64,000 nt of DNA from Pseudomonas fulva NBRC 16637 = DSM 17717. Its GTDB lineage: Bacteria; Pseudomonadota; Gammaproteobacteria; Pseudomonadales; Pseudomonadaceae. A program made the position numbers and the translations under genes. Location of the stretch: the NCBI RefSeq assembly GCF_000730565.1, contig NZ_BBIQ01000003.1, positions 124,001 through 188,000 of the forward strand. The letters are read 5' to 3'. Shown here one piece after another: positions 26,531-35,691 of this stretch (positions are counted from its first letter, which is position 1; every line of letters begins with the position of its first letter). The notes under the pieces were generated by a model. That model did no database searches. It had not been told where the DNA came from and saw only the letters and a list, made by a program, of their open reading frames with translations.

Positions 26531-27891
26531 GCTTGCTGGTGCAGAACCTCAGCATCGGCGAGCGCCAGAGCATTCTCGATGCCGTCAAGTGCATCGAAGC
26601 TGGCGCATTGCAGATCGCTTTCGTGGTTGCTGACGACCAACGCCTGCTGGGTGTGGTGACCAATGGCGACGTGCGCCGGCATTTGCTCCAGGGTGGGCAG
26701 ACGGACCTGCCTGTCGTCACCTGCATGAACAGCCAGTTCAGGGCTGTGCGGGCGGGCGCGTCGCGGGAGGAGTTGCTCAAGGCGTTCGACCTTGGTTTCA
26801 ATGCCATTCCTGCGGTTGACGAGCAAGGTCGGCTGGTCGAAGTCTATACCCGCCTCATGGCAGCCAGCCCGGAAGTGCCAGTACTGGCAAGAGCCCGGGC
26901 GCCGGTACGCATGAGCTTCTGCGGTGGCGGTGCGGACCTGACGTATTTCTTCATCGATCACCCGGCCGCCGTGCTCAGTTGCACCGTTGGGCTCTATGCC
27001 CACGCCACGCTGGTGCCGCGCAACGACTGCGGTATTCGAATTTTTTCCGAGGACCTGGGGCGTGAAGAAAGCTATGAGTCCCTGGCCCAGTTGATGACTG
27101 ACGGCCAGAAAAGTCTTCTGGCCACCATCGTGTCGGTGATCAAACCGCATTACGGCTTCGACCTGTACCTGCGATCGGATTTTCCGGTCGGTTCTGGCCT
27201 GGGTGGCTCCTCTGCGGCCACGACGGCCACCATCGCAGTGTTCAACGAACTGCGCCAGGATCGTTGGAGCACGTATGAAATCGCGGAGCTGGCGTTCCAG
27301 GCCGAGCGCTTGTGCTTTGGCATCGCAGGCGGCTGGCAAGACCAGTACGCCTCAGCCTTCGGCGGCTTCAACTTGATCGAGTTCGAGAATCAACGCAACC
27401 TGGTGCACCCGATCCGGTTGGAAGCGTCGATCCGTAACGAGCTGGAATCGTGCCTGGTGCTGTGCGACACCGGCATGGCCCACGATTCGGGACACTTGCA
27501 TCAATTGCAGCGCGAACAGATCCAGGCCGAGTCATCGCAGACCGACCTGCTGCATGCCAGCGTGGCGCTGTGCCGGCGCATGCATCGCTACCTGATTCGC
27601 GGTGAGTTGCGCGATTTCGGGCTGTGCCTGGACGAAGCCTGGCACCTCAAGAAACGGTTTTCCTCGGCCATCAGCCATGGTCGTCTCGACGATATCTATG
27701 CCGCCGCAATGGCTGCCGGCGCGCTCGGCGGCAAGCTGCTGGGTGCAGGTGGCGGTGGTTTCTTCCTGTTCTACGTGCAGCCCCAGCATCGCCACAAGGT
27801 GGTGAGTGCAGTGCGCGCACTTGGCTGTCAGGCCCAAGGCTTTCGCTTTGAGTCCTGCGGTGTCACTTCCTGGCGGACCAAAATCCAATGA
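26527..27891 (+). CDS. CBS-domain plus GHMP sugar kinase fusion (HddA-like)
   Basis: The 454-residue protein has a pair of CBS domains (about 5-110; LLGVVTNGDVRRHLL and FNAIPAVDEQGRLVEV) followed by a GHMP kinase (about 120-454) with ARAPVRMSFCGGGADL, the ATP loop FPVGSGLGGSSAAT, and the C-terminal LLGAGGGGFFLFY motif. The kinase part resembles D-glycero-alpha-D-manno-heptose 7-phosphate kinase. CBS pairs often sense adenine nucleotides and are commonly fused to the nucleotidyltransferase in PtmE-type proteins; here they sit on the kinase. It overlaps both neighbours by 4 bases (ATGA). Substrate identity is inferred. Confidence 0.82.
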   Translation: MSLLVQNLSIGERQSILDAVKCIEAGALQIAFVVADDQRLLGVVTNGDVRRHLLQGGQTDLPVVTCMNSQFRAVRAGASREELLKAFDLGFNAIPAVDEQGRLVEVYTRLMAASPEVPVLARARAPVRMSFCGGGADLTYFFIDHPAAVLSCTVGLYAHATLVPRNDCGIRIFSEDLGREESYESLAQLMTDGQKSLLATIVSVIKPHYGFDLYLRSDFPVGSGLGGSSAATTATIAVFNELRQDRWSTYEIAELAFQAERLCFGIAGGWQDQYASAFGGFNLIEFENQRNLVHPIRLEASIRNELESCLVLCDTGMAHDSGHLHQLQREQIQAESSQTDLLHASVALCRRMHRYLIRGELRDFGLCLDEAWHLKKRFSSAISHGRLDDIYAAAMAAGALGGKLLGAGGGGFFLFYVQPQHRHKVVSAVRALGCQAQGFRFESCGVTSWRTKIQ

Positions 27892-29786
27892 CTTCTATCA
27901 TGCTCGACGGCATTGCCCTCGGTGGCGAGCGCGTGTACGTCATCGCCGAAGCCGGCAACAACCATAACGGCTCCCTTGAGGTGGCCAAGCAATTGGTAGA
28001 TGCCGCGATTGCTGCCGGTGCCGATTGCGTCAAGTTTCAATTGCGTGATCGCAAGGCCCTGTACCGACGCAAAGCCGATGGCTCACGTGCCGAGGACCTG
28101 GGGGTTGAGTACATTCAGGACCTGCTGGACAAAGTCGAGCTTGGCCTGGATGAGCATCGCCAGATCCGCGCCTACTGTGCACGACAGGGCATCACCTACC
28201 TGTGCACACCCTGGGACGAACCCAGTGTCGATGCCCTGGCTTCGTTCGACGTGGCTGCGCTCAAGATCGCCTCCGCCGACCTGTGCAACCCCTACTTGAT
28301 TGCGAAGGCTGCAAGCCTGGGCAAGCCGTTGATTCTATCTACCGGCATGTCCTTCGAAGATGAGATCATCCGGGCCATCGAACAGCTCAATGCTTTGGGT
28401 ACGCCGTTCGCACTGCTGCATTGCAATAGCGCCTATCCGGCGCCTGAGACGGATATCCAGCTGGGCTATCTCGGTCGCCTGCGTCAGTTGCACGACTTGG
28501 TAGGGTATTCCGGGCATGAACGCGGCATTGCGATCACCCTCGGTGCCGTTGCCCTTGGCGCCCGAGTGATCGAGCGTCACATTACCCTCGACCGCACCCT
28601 GGAAGGTCCGGATCATCTGGCTAGCCTCGAACCTGCCGAATTTCGCCAACTGGTGGACGGAATTCGGCAGCTGGAGCAGGCGCTGCCCTGGCAAGGGCCC
28701 GGCCGCCACGCCAGTCAGGGAGAGTTGCTGAACCGCGAAAACCTTGGCAAGAGCGTGACCGCTGCCTGTGACATACCCCGGGGTACCGTGGTCGAGCAGA
28801 ATATGTTGCGCATCGCCAGCCCAGGGCAGGGCCTGCCGCCCTACCGGTTACCGGAGCTGCTGGGCAAGCCGGCCCAGCGTGACATCGCACAGGGTGACTT
28901 CCTGTTCGACAGCGACCTCCAGCGCCAACAGGTCGAGCACAAGCTGGTGTTCGACATGCCTGTTCGTTGGGGGGTACCTGTGCGCTATCACGATTTCGGC
29001 GACTATCGCCGCCGTATCGAGCCGGACCTTTTCGAGTTCCACCTGTCCTACCGCGATCTTGGCCTGAAACCCCAGGCGTACCTGGCCGAGGTCGCGTGTT
29101 CGCGGCTGGTCGTGCATGCACCGGAGCTGTTCGAGAACAGCGAATTGCTGGACCTGGTTTCGGACGAACCCGCCTATCGCCAGCGCTCGATCGACAACCT
29201 CCAGCGCGTCGTGGATGCCACCCTTGAGATTGGTGAATTCTTCCCCGCTGCCGATGCCCGCCTGATCGTGGCAAACATCGGCGGGTTTTCCGCCGATGCG
29301 CCGCGCCCGTTGGCCATGCGCCCGGTGCTCTACGAACGGTTTCACGATGCTTGCCGCCAGATCGATTTCGCCGGCACCGAGTTGACGGTGCAGAACATGG
29401 CCCCGTTTCCATGGCACTTCGGCGGCCAGCGTCATCAGAACATCTTCATGATGCCCGAGGAGTTGGCCGCCCAGGCCCAAGATCACGGGCTGCGCCTGTG
29501 CCTGGACCTGTCGCACCTGCAGATGACCTGTTTCCACTTCGGCCTGGATTTCCAGGCAGCGCTGGCGCTGCTGCTGCCGCATACGGCGCACCTGCATGTG
29601 GCCGACGCCAAAGGCACCAACGGCGAGGGAGTACTGATGGGCACCGGCGATATCGACTGGCCGGCCACCTGGGCGCAGATTCGCAATTACCCCGACGTCA
29701 GCTTCATCCCTGAAGTCTGGCAGGGTCACAAGGATCATGGGGCCGGCTTTTGGTCGGCGCTGCAATTTTTGACGCGGCTTGCATAA
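27888..29786 (+). CDS. NeuB-type sialic acid synthase fused to a TIM-barrel sugar isomerase domain
   Basis: This 632-residue fusion has an N-terminal NeuB/SpsE domain (about 1-285; VIAEAGNNHNGSLEVAKQLV, KFQLR, STGMS, GYSGHERG, RHITLDRTLEGPDH), a SAF/antifreeze-like domain (about 286-345; ENLGKSVTAACDIPRGT), and a C-terminal xylose-isomerase-like TIM barrel (about 353-632; HLHVADAKGTNGEG). NeuB enzymes condense phosphoenolpyruvate with a hexosamine to form nonulosonic acids. The barrel may supply or isomerise the substrate. No CMP-sugar synthetase (NeuA) is present in the window, so the end product is unclear. It lies between the kinase (4-base overlap) and the ThDP enzyme. Confidence 0.85.
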   Translation: MTSIMLDGIALGGERVYVIAEAGNNHNGSLEVAKQLVDAAIAAGADCVKFQLRDRKALYRRKADGSRAEDLGVEYIQDLLDKVELGLDEHRQIRAYCARQGITYLCTPWDEPSVDALASFDVAALKIASADLCNPYLIAKAASLGKPLILSTGMSFEDEIIRAIEQLNALGTPFALLHCNSAYPAPETDIQLGYLGRLRQLHDLVGYSGHERGIAITLGAVALGARVIERHITLDRTLEGPDHLASLEPAEFRQLVDGIRQLEQALPWQGPGRHASQGELLNRENLGKSVTAACDIPRGTVVEQNMLRIASPGQGLPPYRLPELLGKPAQRDIAQGDFLFDSDLQRQQVEHKLVFDMPVRWGVPVRYHDFGDYRRRIEPDLFEFHLSYRDLGLKPQAYLAEVACSRLVVHAPELFENSELLDLVSDEPAYRQRSIDNLQRVVDATLEIGEFFPAADARLIVANIGGFSADAPRPLAMRPVLYERFHDACRQIDFAGTELTVQNMAPFPWHFGGQRHQNIFMMPEELAAQAQDHGLRLCLDLSHLQMTCFHFGLDFQAALALLLPHTAHLHVADAKGTNGEGVLMGTGDIDWPATWAQIRNYPDVSFIPEVWQGHKDHGAGFWSALQFLTRLA

Positions 29787-29810
29787 GTGCCGGTTTTGAG
29801 AGGATTGAAG

Positions 29811-31616
29811 GTGACACAGACCATCCGGGTTGCGGATTACATCATGGAGCGCCTGGCCAAGCTGGGCGTGGGGCAGGTCTATTTTCTGCCTGGCGGCGGT
29901 GCCATGCACCTCAATGATGCCTTGGGCCGTCATCCTGAACTGGAGCCAGTGCTGTGCCTGCACGAGCAGGCGGCTGCCATTGCCGCCGAGGCTGCCGGTA
30001 AGCTCACAGGTGGCCCGGCCGCCTGCATGACGACCTGTGGCCCCGGCGCCACCAACACGGTGACTGCCGTGCTGGGTGCCTGGCTGGATTCGACACCTGT
30101 GTTCTTCGTCTCGGGTCAGGTCAAGAGCGCCGACCTCAAGGCCGGAACCGGACTGCGTATGCTGGGTGTGCAGGAAGCCGACATCGTCTCGATCGTCGCG
30201 CCAATCACCAAGGCAGCCGTCACCTTGACCGACCCGGAGGCGGTCGGGGAGGTATTCGACCGTCTCGAACAAGCTGCCTTGAGTGGTCGCCGTGGCCCGG
30301 TCTGGCTGGACGTGCCCCTGGACATACAGGCCGCGCGCATCGACCCGACAACCTTGCGCCGGGCACCAGTGCACGCCGAGGCAGGGCCCAATGACCTCAG
30401 CGCAGTGGTCGAACAGACCTTGGACCTGCTTCGTCAGGCCAAACGTCCCGGTATCATCGCCGGCAGTGGCATCCGCATGGCCGGGGCGGTCGAGGCCTTC
30501 AACGCGCTGCTCCAGGCAGCACAGGTGCCGGTGATGCCGACCTGGCTGGCCATGGACATCATCGAAGACGAGCACCCGTTGTATGCGGGCCGCCCAGGCT
30601 CCATCGCACCGCGTTGGGCCAACTTCGCCTTGCAGAATTGCGATGTGCTCATCGTCCTCGGCTCTCGCCTGGACATGGCGCTGACGGCTTATGATCACGG
30701 ACATTTCGCGCCTTATGCCCGCAAGGTGGTCGTGGATATCGATCCGGCCGAAATCGCAAAGCTGCAGATGCCTGTGGAAGTGCCCGTCGTCTGCGATGTC
30801 AAACCCTTCATCGAGGCGCTGGCTGCCCGGGTCTGTCAGGATCGACTGCCCTCCTATGACGACTGGCTGACGCGCATTGCCCAGTGGCGGCAACAGTACC
30901 CGTTGCTGCAAAGCGAGCACGCCGACGACAGTCAGGGTGTAAGCATGTATTACTTCACCGACCAGCTGTCCTCGCTGCTCGGCGAAGGGGATGTGATCGC
31001 CCCAGGCAGCTCCGGTTTCGCCTCCGAATTGTTCCTGCTCAATCTTCGCCTGAAGAAGGGCCAGCGATGCTTCCATAACCGCGGAACCGGCTCCATGGGC
31101 TTCGGTATCCCGTCGGCCATCGGTGCATGCCTGGCGTCTGGTCGCAAGCCTACTGTCTGTGTCGAAGGTGATGGGGGGCTGCAACTGAACATTCAGGAGC
31201 TTGCCACGCTGGCAGCGCAGAACTTGCCGATCAAATGCTTCGTCATCAACAACCAGGGTTATGCCTCGATTCGCACATCCCAGAGCGCGCACTTCAAGTT
31301 GCTGGTCGGTGCCGATGCAAGCAGCGGGCTGCGCTTGCCGGACCTGGAGCCGTTGGCCAGTGCTTATGGTGTTGGCTACGCACGCATCGAGTCGCATGCC
31401 GACCTGCAAGCCAACCTGCAGGCCGTACTCGATCGCGACGGGCCGGTCATTTGCGAAGTGATGGTTCAGGTAGAGGAGCCCCGGATCCCGCGTGTCATGA
31501 CACGCATGGATGAAAACGGCAAGCCTGTGACGGGTGCTCTGGAGGATTTGTATCCGTTTCTCAGTCGCGAAGAACTGACGCAGCAGATGGCAGTTTCACA
31601 GGGTTCTCAGGCATGA
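29811..31616 (+). CDS. Thiamine-diphosphate enzyme of the acetolactate synthase family (YerE-like candidate)
   Basis: The 601-residue protein has the three domains of the acetolactate synthase/benzoylformate decarboxylase family: N-terminal ThDP-pyrimidine domain with catalytic Glu52 (CLHEQAAAIAAEA), central domain, and C-terminal ThDP-binding motif EGDGGLQLN to INNQGY. Next to rfbFGH the best-known relative is YerE, which adds a two-carbon unit from pyruvate to C4 of CDP-4-keto-3,6-dideoxyglucose on the way to yersiniose. That assignment is inferred from context; ordinary acetolactate synthase or an aldolase-like role is possible. GTG 29811 is chosen for AGAGGA 6 bases upstream; GTG 29787 is an alternative. 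Confidence 0.83.
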   Translation: MTQTIRVADYIMERLAKLGVGQVYFLPGGGAMHLNDALGRHPELEPVLCLHEQAAAIAAEAAGKLTGGPAACMTTCGPGATNTVTAVLGAWLDSTPVFFVSGQVKSADLKAGTGLRMLGVQEADIVSIVAPITKAAVTLTDPEAVGEVFDRLEQAALSGRRGPVWLDVPLDIQAARIDPTTLRRAPVHAEAGPNDLSAVVEQTLDLLRQAKRPGIIAGSGIRMAGAVEAFNALLQAAQVPVMPTWLAMDIIEDEHPLYAGRPGSIAPRWANFALQNCDVLIVLGSRLDMALTAYDHGHFAPYARKVVVDIDPAEIAKLQMPVEVPVVCDVKPFIEALAARVCQDRLPSYDDWLTRIAQWRQQYPLLQSEHADDSQGVSMYYFTDQLSSLLGEGDVIAPGSSGFASELFLLNLRLKKGQRCFHNRGTGSMGFGIPSAIGACLASGRKPTVCVEGDGGLQLNIQELATLAAQNLPIKCFVINNQGYASIRTSQSAHFKLLVGADASSGLRLPDLEPLASAYGVGYARIESHADLQANLQAVLDRDGPVICEVMVQVEEPRIPRVMTRMDENGKPVTGALEDLYPFLSREELTQQMAVSQGSQA

Positions 31617-32368
31617 AGGCATGGCTCAAGCGCCGCTTGACGGGCCTTTGCTACGGCTACCTGCGCAATCAGCGCGACTGGGCGCATGAAAAGGCGCCGC
31701 ACATTCGCCATGCACGGGTGCTGCCAATGGCCAGCCATGCGCCCTGGGTCAACGACACTGCGTTTCTCGACGCGTATCGGGCTGTGCGCGAGCATACCCT
31801 GATCGACATCATGCGCCTGTACGAGCTGTGGACGCTGGCCCGCCAGCTCGATGACCTGGAAGGAGACTTCCTGGAGGTTGGGGTATGGCGCGGCGGCTCG
31901 GGTTGCCTGTTGGCGATGGCCAGCCAGCGCGCCGAGCGTCGTGTGTTCCTGGCCGACACCTTCAATGGCGTGGTCAAGGCAGGGGTACACGACACGCGCT
32001 ACGTTGGCGGTGAGCATGCGGACACCGATGAGCAGCGTGTGCGCGTCCTGGCCAGGCAGTGCCAAACGGATAACGTGCGTGTATTGGTCGGCATGTTCCC
32101 GGAGGTCAATGCCGAGCACGTAGGTAACCGTTTGGCGATGTTGCACATCGACGTGGATGTCTACGCGTCGGCGCGCGATGTATTGCACTGGGCCGCGCCC
32201 AGGCTTGTACGTGGCGGCGTGGTGGTGTTCGACGATTATGGCTTTCATGGCTGTGAGGGCGTGACGCGCCTGGTCAACGAGTTCATGGCTGACACAGGCG
32301 GCTACCGGTTCATCCACAACCTCAATGGCCACGCTGTTCTGATCAAGGTGGCGGACCATGGCGAATGA
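31613..32368 (+). CDS. TylF/MycF-type sugar O-methyltransferase
   Basis: Predicted SAM-dependent methyltransferase acting on a sugar hydroxyl. The 251-residue protein has the glycine-rich SAM motif LEVGVWRGGSG, FLADTFNGV, the metal-binding LHIDVDVY and VVVFDDYGF segments found in macrocin O-methyltransferase (TylF) and MycF. The N-terminal 60 residues are basic and helical. It overlaps the ThDP gene by 4 bases and the next gene by 11. Confidence 0.85.
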   Translation: MKAWLKRRLTGLCYGYLRNQRDWAHEKAPHIRHARVLPMASHAPWVNDTAFLDAYRAVREHTLIDIMRLYELWTLARQLDDLEGDFLEVGVWRGGSGCLLAMASQRAERRVFLADTFNGVVKAGVHDTRYVGGEHADTDEQRVRVLARQCQTDNVRVLVGMFPEVNAEHVGNRLAMLHIDVDVYASARDVLHWAAPRLVRGGVVVFDDYGFHGCEGVTRLVNEFMADTGGYRFIHNLNGHAVLIKVADHGE

Positions 32369-33416
32369 GTTCGGCTCCAGCCGCCTGATCATTTACGGTG
32401 CTGGCCTGGCAGGGCGGCGCGTCAAGGACTACCTGGCGGCTCGCGAGCAGCCCGTCGAGGCTTTCCTTGATCGCGATGAACGGTTCGATAAGGTCGATGG
32501 CGTGCCGGTGCTCACAGCAGCATGCTGGGCCACGCATCATGATCCGGCCGATACTTGCGTGATCGTCGCGGTGTTCAACCCCTACGTGGACATGTGCGAC
32601 ATTTTCGACGGGCTTGAGGCGCTCGGCTTTGGCCGGATCCTCAGCCTGGTCGAATTCGTGCGCCTGTACCCGCACGGGCAGCCTTCGCGATACTGGCTGG
32701 TAGATCCGGCGTTCTACGAACAGCATGCACCACGCATTGCTGCACTGCGGTCTGTACTGGCTGATGACACGAGCAAGCAGTTGCTGGATGCGATCGTGAA
32801 CTACCGAACCTCCGGTGATCCTCGTTGCCTGCCGCCTGCGACGGGACAACAGTATTTTCCGGCCGACCTGCCGGCACCGCCCCAGCCGCTGCGATTCATC
32901 GATTGTGGTGCCTATGTGGGCGATACGGTCCAGGCGTTCGAGGAGGCGGGATTGACGTTTGCCGGCCTGGCCACCTTCGAGCCTGATTTGAGCAACTACT
33001 GCCGCTTGACGGCCCAGCTGGGCCACATCGCGGGAGCCGTGCACATTCCCTGCGGCGTATCGGACAGCAACCGACTGAGTGGTTACGACCCCAGCCTGGG
33101 GGCGGGGGGGCACTTGGTGGACGTTGGTGGAGATCCTGTGTGTTGCGTTCGCCTGGATGATGCATTGCCCGGCTTTGAGCCCAATTTCATCAAGATGGAT
33201 ATCGAAGGCGAAGAACCTGCAGCACTGCTCGGGGCGATCGGTTTGCTGAGCAGGCACCGGCCCCGTCTGGCAATCAGCGTCTATCACCGTGCCGAGCATC
33301 TATGGGAGATAGCCGAGCAGTTGCAAGCCTATGGTTTAGGTTACCGCTACTACCTGCGCTGCCACTCCCCCAGCACGTTCGACACAGTGCTATACGCGCT
33401 ACCGGGTGAATCATGA
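32358..33416 (+). CDS. FkbM-family methyltransferase with N-terminal Rossmann-like module
   Basis: The 352-residue protein has two parts. Residues about 8-110 form a nucleotide-binding-like module (RLIIYGAGLAGRRVKDYL, VEAFLDRD, VIVAVFNPY). Residues about 170-345 are an FkbM methyltransferase domain (FIDCGAYVGDT, FEPDLSNY, FIKMDIEGEEPAALLG). FkbM enzymes methylate sugar or polyketide hydroxyls using SAM. The same N-terminal module recurs in three other proteins of this operon. Substrate unknown. Confidence 0.82.
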   Translation: MANEFGSSRLIIYGAGLAGRRVKDYLAAREQPVEAFLDRDERFDKVDGVPVLTAACWATHHDPADTCVIVAVFNPYVDMCDIFDGLEALGFGRILSLVEFVRLYPHGQPSRYWLVDPAFYEQHAPRIAALRSVLADDTSKQLLDAIVNYRTSGDPRCLPPATGQQYFPADLPAPPQPLRFIDCGAYVGDTVQAFEEAGLTFAGLATFEPDLSNYCRLTAQLGHIAGAVHIPCGVSDSNRLSGYDPSLGAGGHLVDVGGDPVCCVRLDDALPGFEPNFIKMDIEGEEPAALLGAIGLLSRHRPRLAISVYHRAEHLWEIAEQLQAYGLGYRYYLRCHSPSTFDTVLYALPGES

Positions 33417-34414
33417 TGTCTGGCGTTGCAAATGCACAGCGCCCGGCTGTGCCCGCCGCGCGAATCGTCATCTACGGCGGCGGGCAGATTGGCGTTGGCC
33501 TGTGTCGGCGCTTGATGCGAAGTGGCGTGCAGGTCTGCGCCATCATCGACCGCACGCCCGAAAGTGTCGCCAATGCCCCCGTGCCGGTGATGAATGCACA
33601 GGCGTGCTTCCAGGCCCATGGAAACACGGGCGTGTTCGTGGCGATAGGCAACGGCCTGGCGCATCCGGCCATCGCGCGTGACCTGTGCCGCGTGGGTTAT
33701 ACGAACATCCTGCATTTACCTGTATTTCTTCGCGGCCAGCGGGCAGCCGCCATGACGCGAGCCTGGAACGCGTATTACTCGGGCGACACCTCGGTCACAT
33801 TCGTCGGTTATGACGACCTGAACAGCTTACGCGCCCAGGATTTCGTGTTGAGCGAGTCGTCGGGCTACATCACCGCCGTCGTACACAAAGACGACGTCTT
33901 CACCGTCAAGCGTTCATACCCTGGGCTGGACCATGATTACGCCGACTACTTCAAGTGGCAGGATCAGGGCGCCGATGTGATCGACAAGGCGACCAATGTA
34001 CCGATAGGCGATCCTGCGGTGAAGGCGATGTTGCCCTGCGAGCAGGTGTTCACCCAGGAGCAGCTGGACTTTTATCATGCGAAAACCTTCTTCGACCTGG
34101 GCGATTACTACCGCGAGGCCGCATCGGTTGCACTGTTCGACCCTCACCTGCACAGGTTCAATATCCTGGACGGTTCGCACCGGGCGTTCTACCTGGAGCG
34201 CCAGGGGTTCGACGGTATCCCGCTCAAGATGAAGCGGTCGGAATGGGAGGCCTATTTCAAGGAACCTGAAGCACAGGCGCTGATGGACCACTGCCGTGGC
34301 CTTGCGTCGCTCCCAACAGTGGTCAAGCACCCAGCCTTCATGTCATTCCCGGTCCGAGAACAGGCGCCAACAGCTGCGTTCTCAGGCTTGCTCAGGAGCG
34401 TACGCCCATCATGA
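33413..34414 (+). CDS. Unknown protein: Rossmann-like N-terminus plus DGSHRA-motif C-terminus
   Basis: I do not recognise a named family for this 333-residue protein. Residues about 17-110 resemble the N-terminal module of its neighbours (RIVIYGGGQIGVGLCRRL, VCAIIDR). The C-terminal half has the segment FNILDGSHRAFYLERQG and PLKMKRSEWEAYF, reminiscent of the DGxHR motif of ParB/sulfiredoxin-fold proteins. The next gene encodes a protein with the same layout, so the two look like paralogues. It overlaps both neighbours by 4 bases. A role in sugar modification is inferred only from context. Confidence 0.75.
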   Translation: MMSGVANAQRPAVPAARIVIYGGGQIGVGLCRRLMRSGVQVCAIIDRTPESVANAPVPVMNAQACFQAHGNTGVFVAIGNGLAHPAIARDLCRVGYTNILHLPVFLRGQRAAAMTRAWNAYYSGDTSVTFVGYDDLNSLRAQDFVLSESSGYITAVVHKDDVFTVKRSYPGLDHDYADYFKWQDQGADVIDKATNVPIGDPAVKAMLPCEQVFTQEQLDFYHAKTFFDLGDYYREAASVALFDPHLHRFNILDGSHRAFYLERQGFDGIPLKMKRSEWEAYFKEPEAQALMDHCRGLASLPTVVKHPAFMSFPVREQAPTAAFSGLLRSVRPS

Positions 34415-35691
34415 TGTGGACTGCCCAAACGCCTGTCATTCTTTATGGTGCAGCACACCGCGGCACCATGATCCTGCGTTACCTCAGGGGACGCTGCAAC
34501 GTAACGGGCTTCATCGACAAGCGCGCTGACGAAATTGTCCATCACGAAGGCTTGCCTGTTACATCGGTCGACAAGGCAGACAAAGCCGCGTGGGTAATCG
34601 TGTGTGTGAACAATATCTTCGAGCACGAGAGCATCGCGCAGCACTTGGCAGCCGAGGGGTTCGAGCGGGTGGTGTTCTGCCCCGTCAACGGCTCCAACAT
34701 GGCGTGGCGCTGCGCGGCCGACAGGGAGCTCATGGCCAAGGTCTTCAATGCGGTACTGGACGAGCAGCTGAGCCTGCCCGTTGAGGTCCCTGCCGTGAAG
34801 GGGCTTCTGCAGCCGGTGTTCAAGGACGACGCACTGATCAGCACCGAAGGCGATCAGGTGTTGGCGTGGATTCCTGCCGCCCTGGTGTGCGCACGCCGCG
34901 ATGGCAATGGGCTGTTCAAAGACAGCCCGGTCTTCACGCTTTTTCCTTACCTGGAGCTGTTCAGGTGGTTCGATGGCGAGACAGACGCGGCTCCCCATCA
35001 CTATATCGACCTGTATTGTCGTCCGGCGGCTGATCAGTTCGGCATCGCGCAAACCGATGCATGGGTTGGCAATGTGCTTCGCAGTCGCAGGCAGGTGTAT
35101 GAGCGTATGCGGCAGACCGAATCCATCGACCCGCTGTTTTTCGTCAACCATGCGGTCAGCGCCGACTGGAACGAGCACCAAGGGCACTTCAACATGGACA
35201 GCGGCAAGCATCGCGCGGCTTTCCTGATCCACCGCAAGCGCTCGCTCGTGCCACTGCGGCTGTCGATCACCGACTATGAGCGTTATCTCAACCAGCCTGC
35301 CTTGCAGCGAGTGGTCGAGTGCTTGGAGCACGAGCAGGCCGCCGAGCTGCCGTATCCGGTCCATCACCCGTACTTCCTCAGAGCACCTTATCGCGCGGAA
35401 AGTGCTTGCTGGGAGGCATTGCTCAGGGTGAGCCGCACCTTGGTCCTTCACCGTTTCCGCGCCTCTGGCAAAGTGAACCTCAACGGTGTACGACTGCGCG
35501 TGAACCGCGCATCCCATGAACCCCTGGCGCAAACCTTGGCGCTGCTGGGGTGCTCGATCAGCTACGCGTATCAGGCGAGTGAGTTCGATCATCGAGTCAG
35601 AGCGTTGTACCGCGTGAGCGAACGCTTCGCCAAAGCGCACGCCGGGGTTGAGCCTTGCGATTACGTACTTGATGAATGGGTGGCTGAATAA
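34411..35691 (+). CDS. Unknown protein, paralogue of the preceding one
   Basis: The 426-residue protein has an N-terminal Rossmann-like module (VILYGAAHRGTMILRYL, VTGFIDKR, VIVCVNN) and a longer C-terminal part with FNMDSGKHRAAFLIHRKRS followed by LRLSITDYERYL, aligning with the DGSHRA segment of the gene before it. Both end with a similar HP-aromatic, Pro-Arg and LLR pattern. No known catalytic family is recognised. ATG 34411 overlaps the previous stop by 4 bases and its stop overlaps the next start. Confidence 0.75.
   Translation: MMWTAQTPVILYGAAHRGTMILRYLRGRCNVTGFIDKRADEIVHHEGLPVTSVDKADKAAWVIVCVNNIFEHESIAQHLAAEGFERVVFCPVNGSNMAWRCAADRELMAKVFNAVLDEQLSLPVEVPAVKGLLQPVFKDDALISTEGDQVLAWIPAALVCARRDGNGLFKDSPVFTLFPYLELFRWFDGETDAAPHHYIDLYCRPAADQFGIAQTDAWVGNVLRSRRQVYERMRQTESIDPLFFVNHAVSADWNEHQGHFNMDSGKHRAAFLIHRKRSLVPLRLSITDYERYLNQPALQRVVECLEHEQAAELPYPVHHPYFLRAPYRAESACWEALLRVSRTLVLHRFRASGKVNLNGVRLRVNRASHEPLAQTLALLGCSISYAYQASEFDHRVRALYRVSERFAKAHAGVEPCDYVLDEWVAE

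Noticed and set aside
28848..31409. An 853-codon open frame on the minus strand
   Set aside because: It lies opposite the NeuB-fusion and ThDP genes, which have clear family motifs. Its His/Gln/Arg-rich translation is typical of GC-rich antisense frames.
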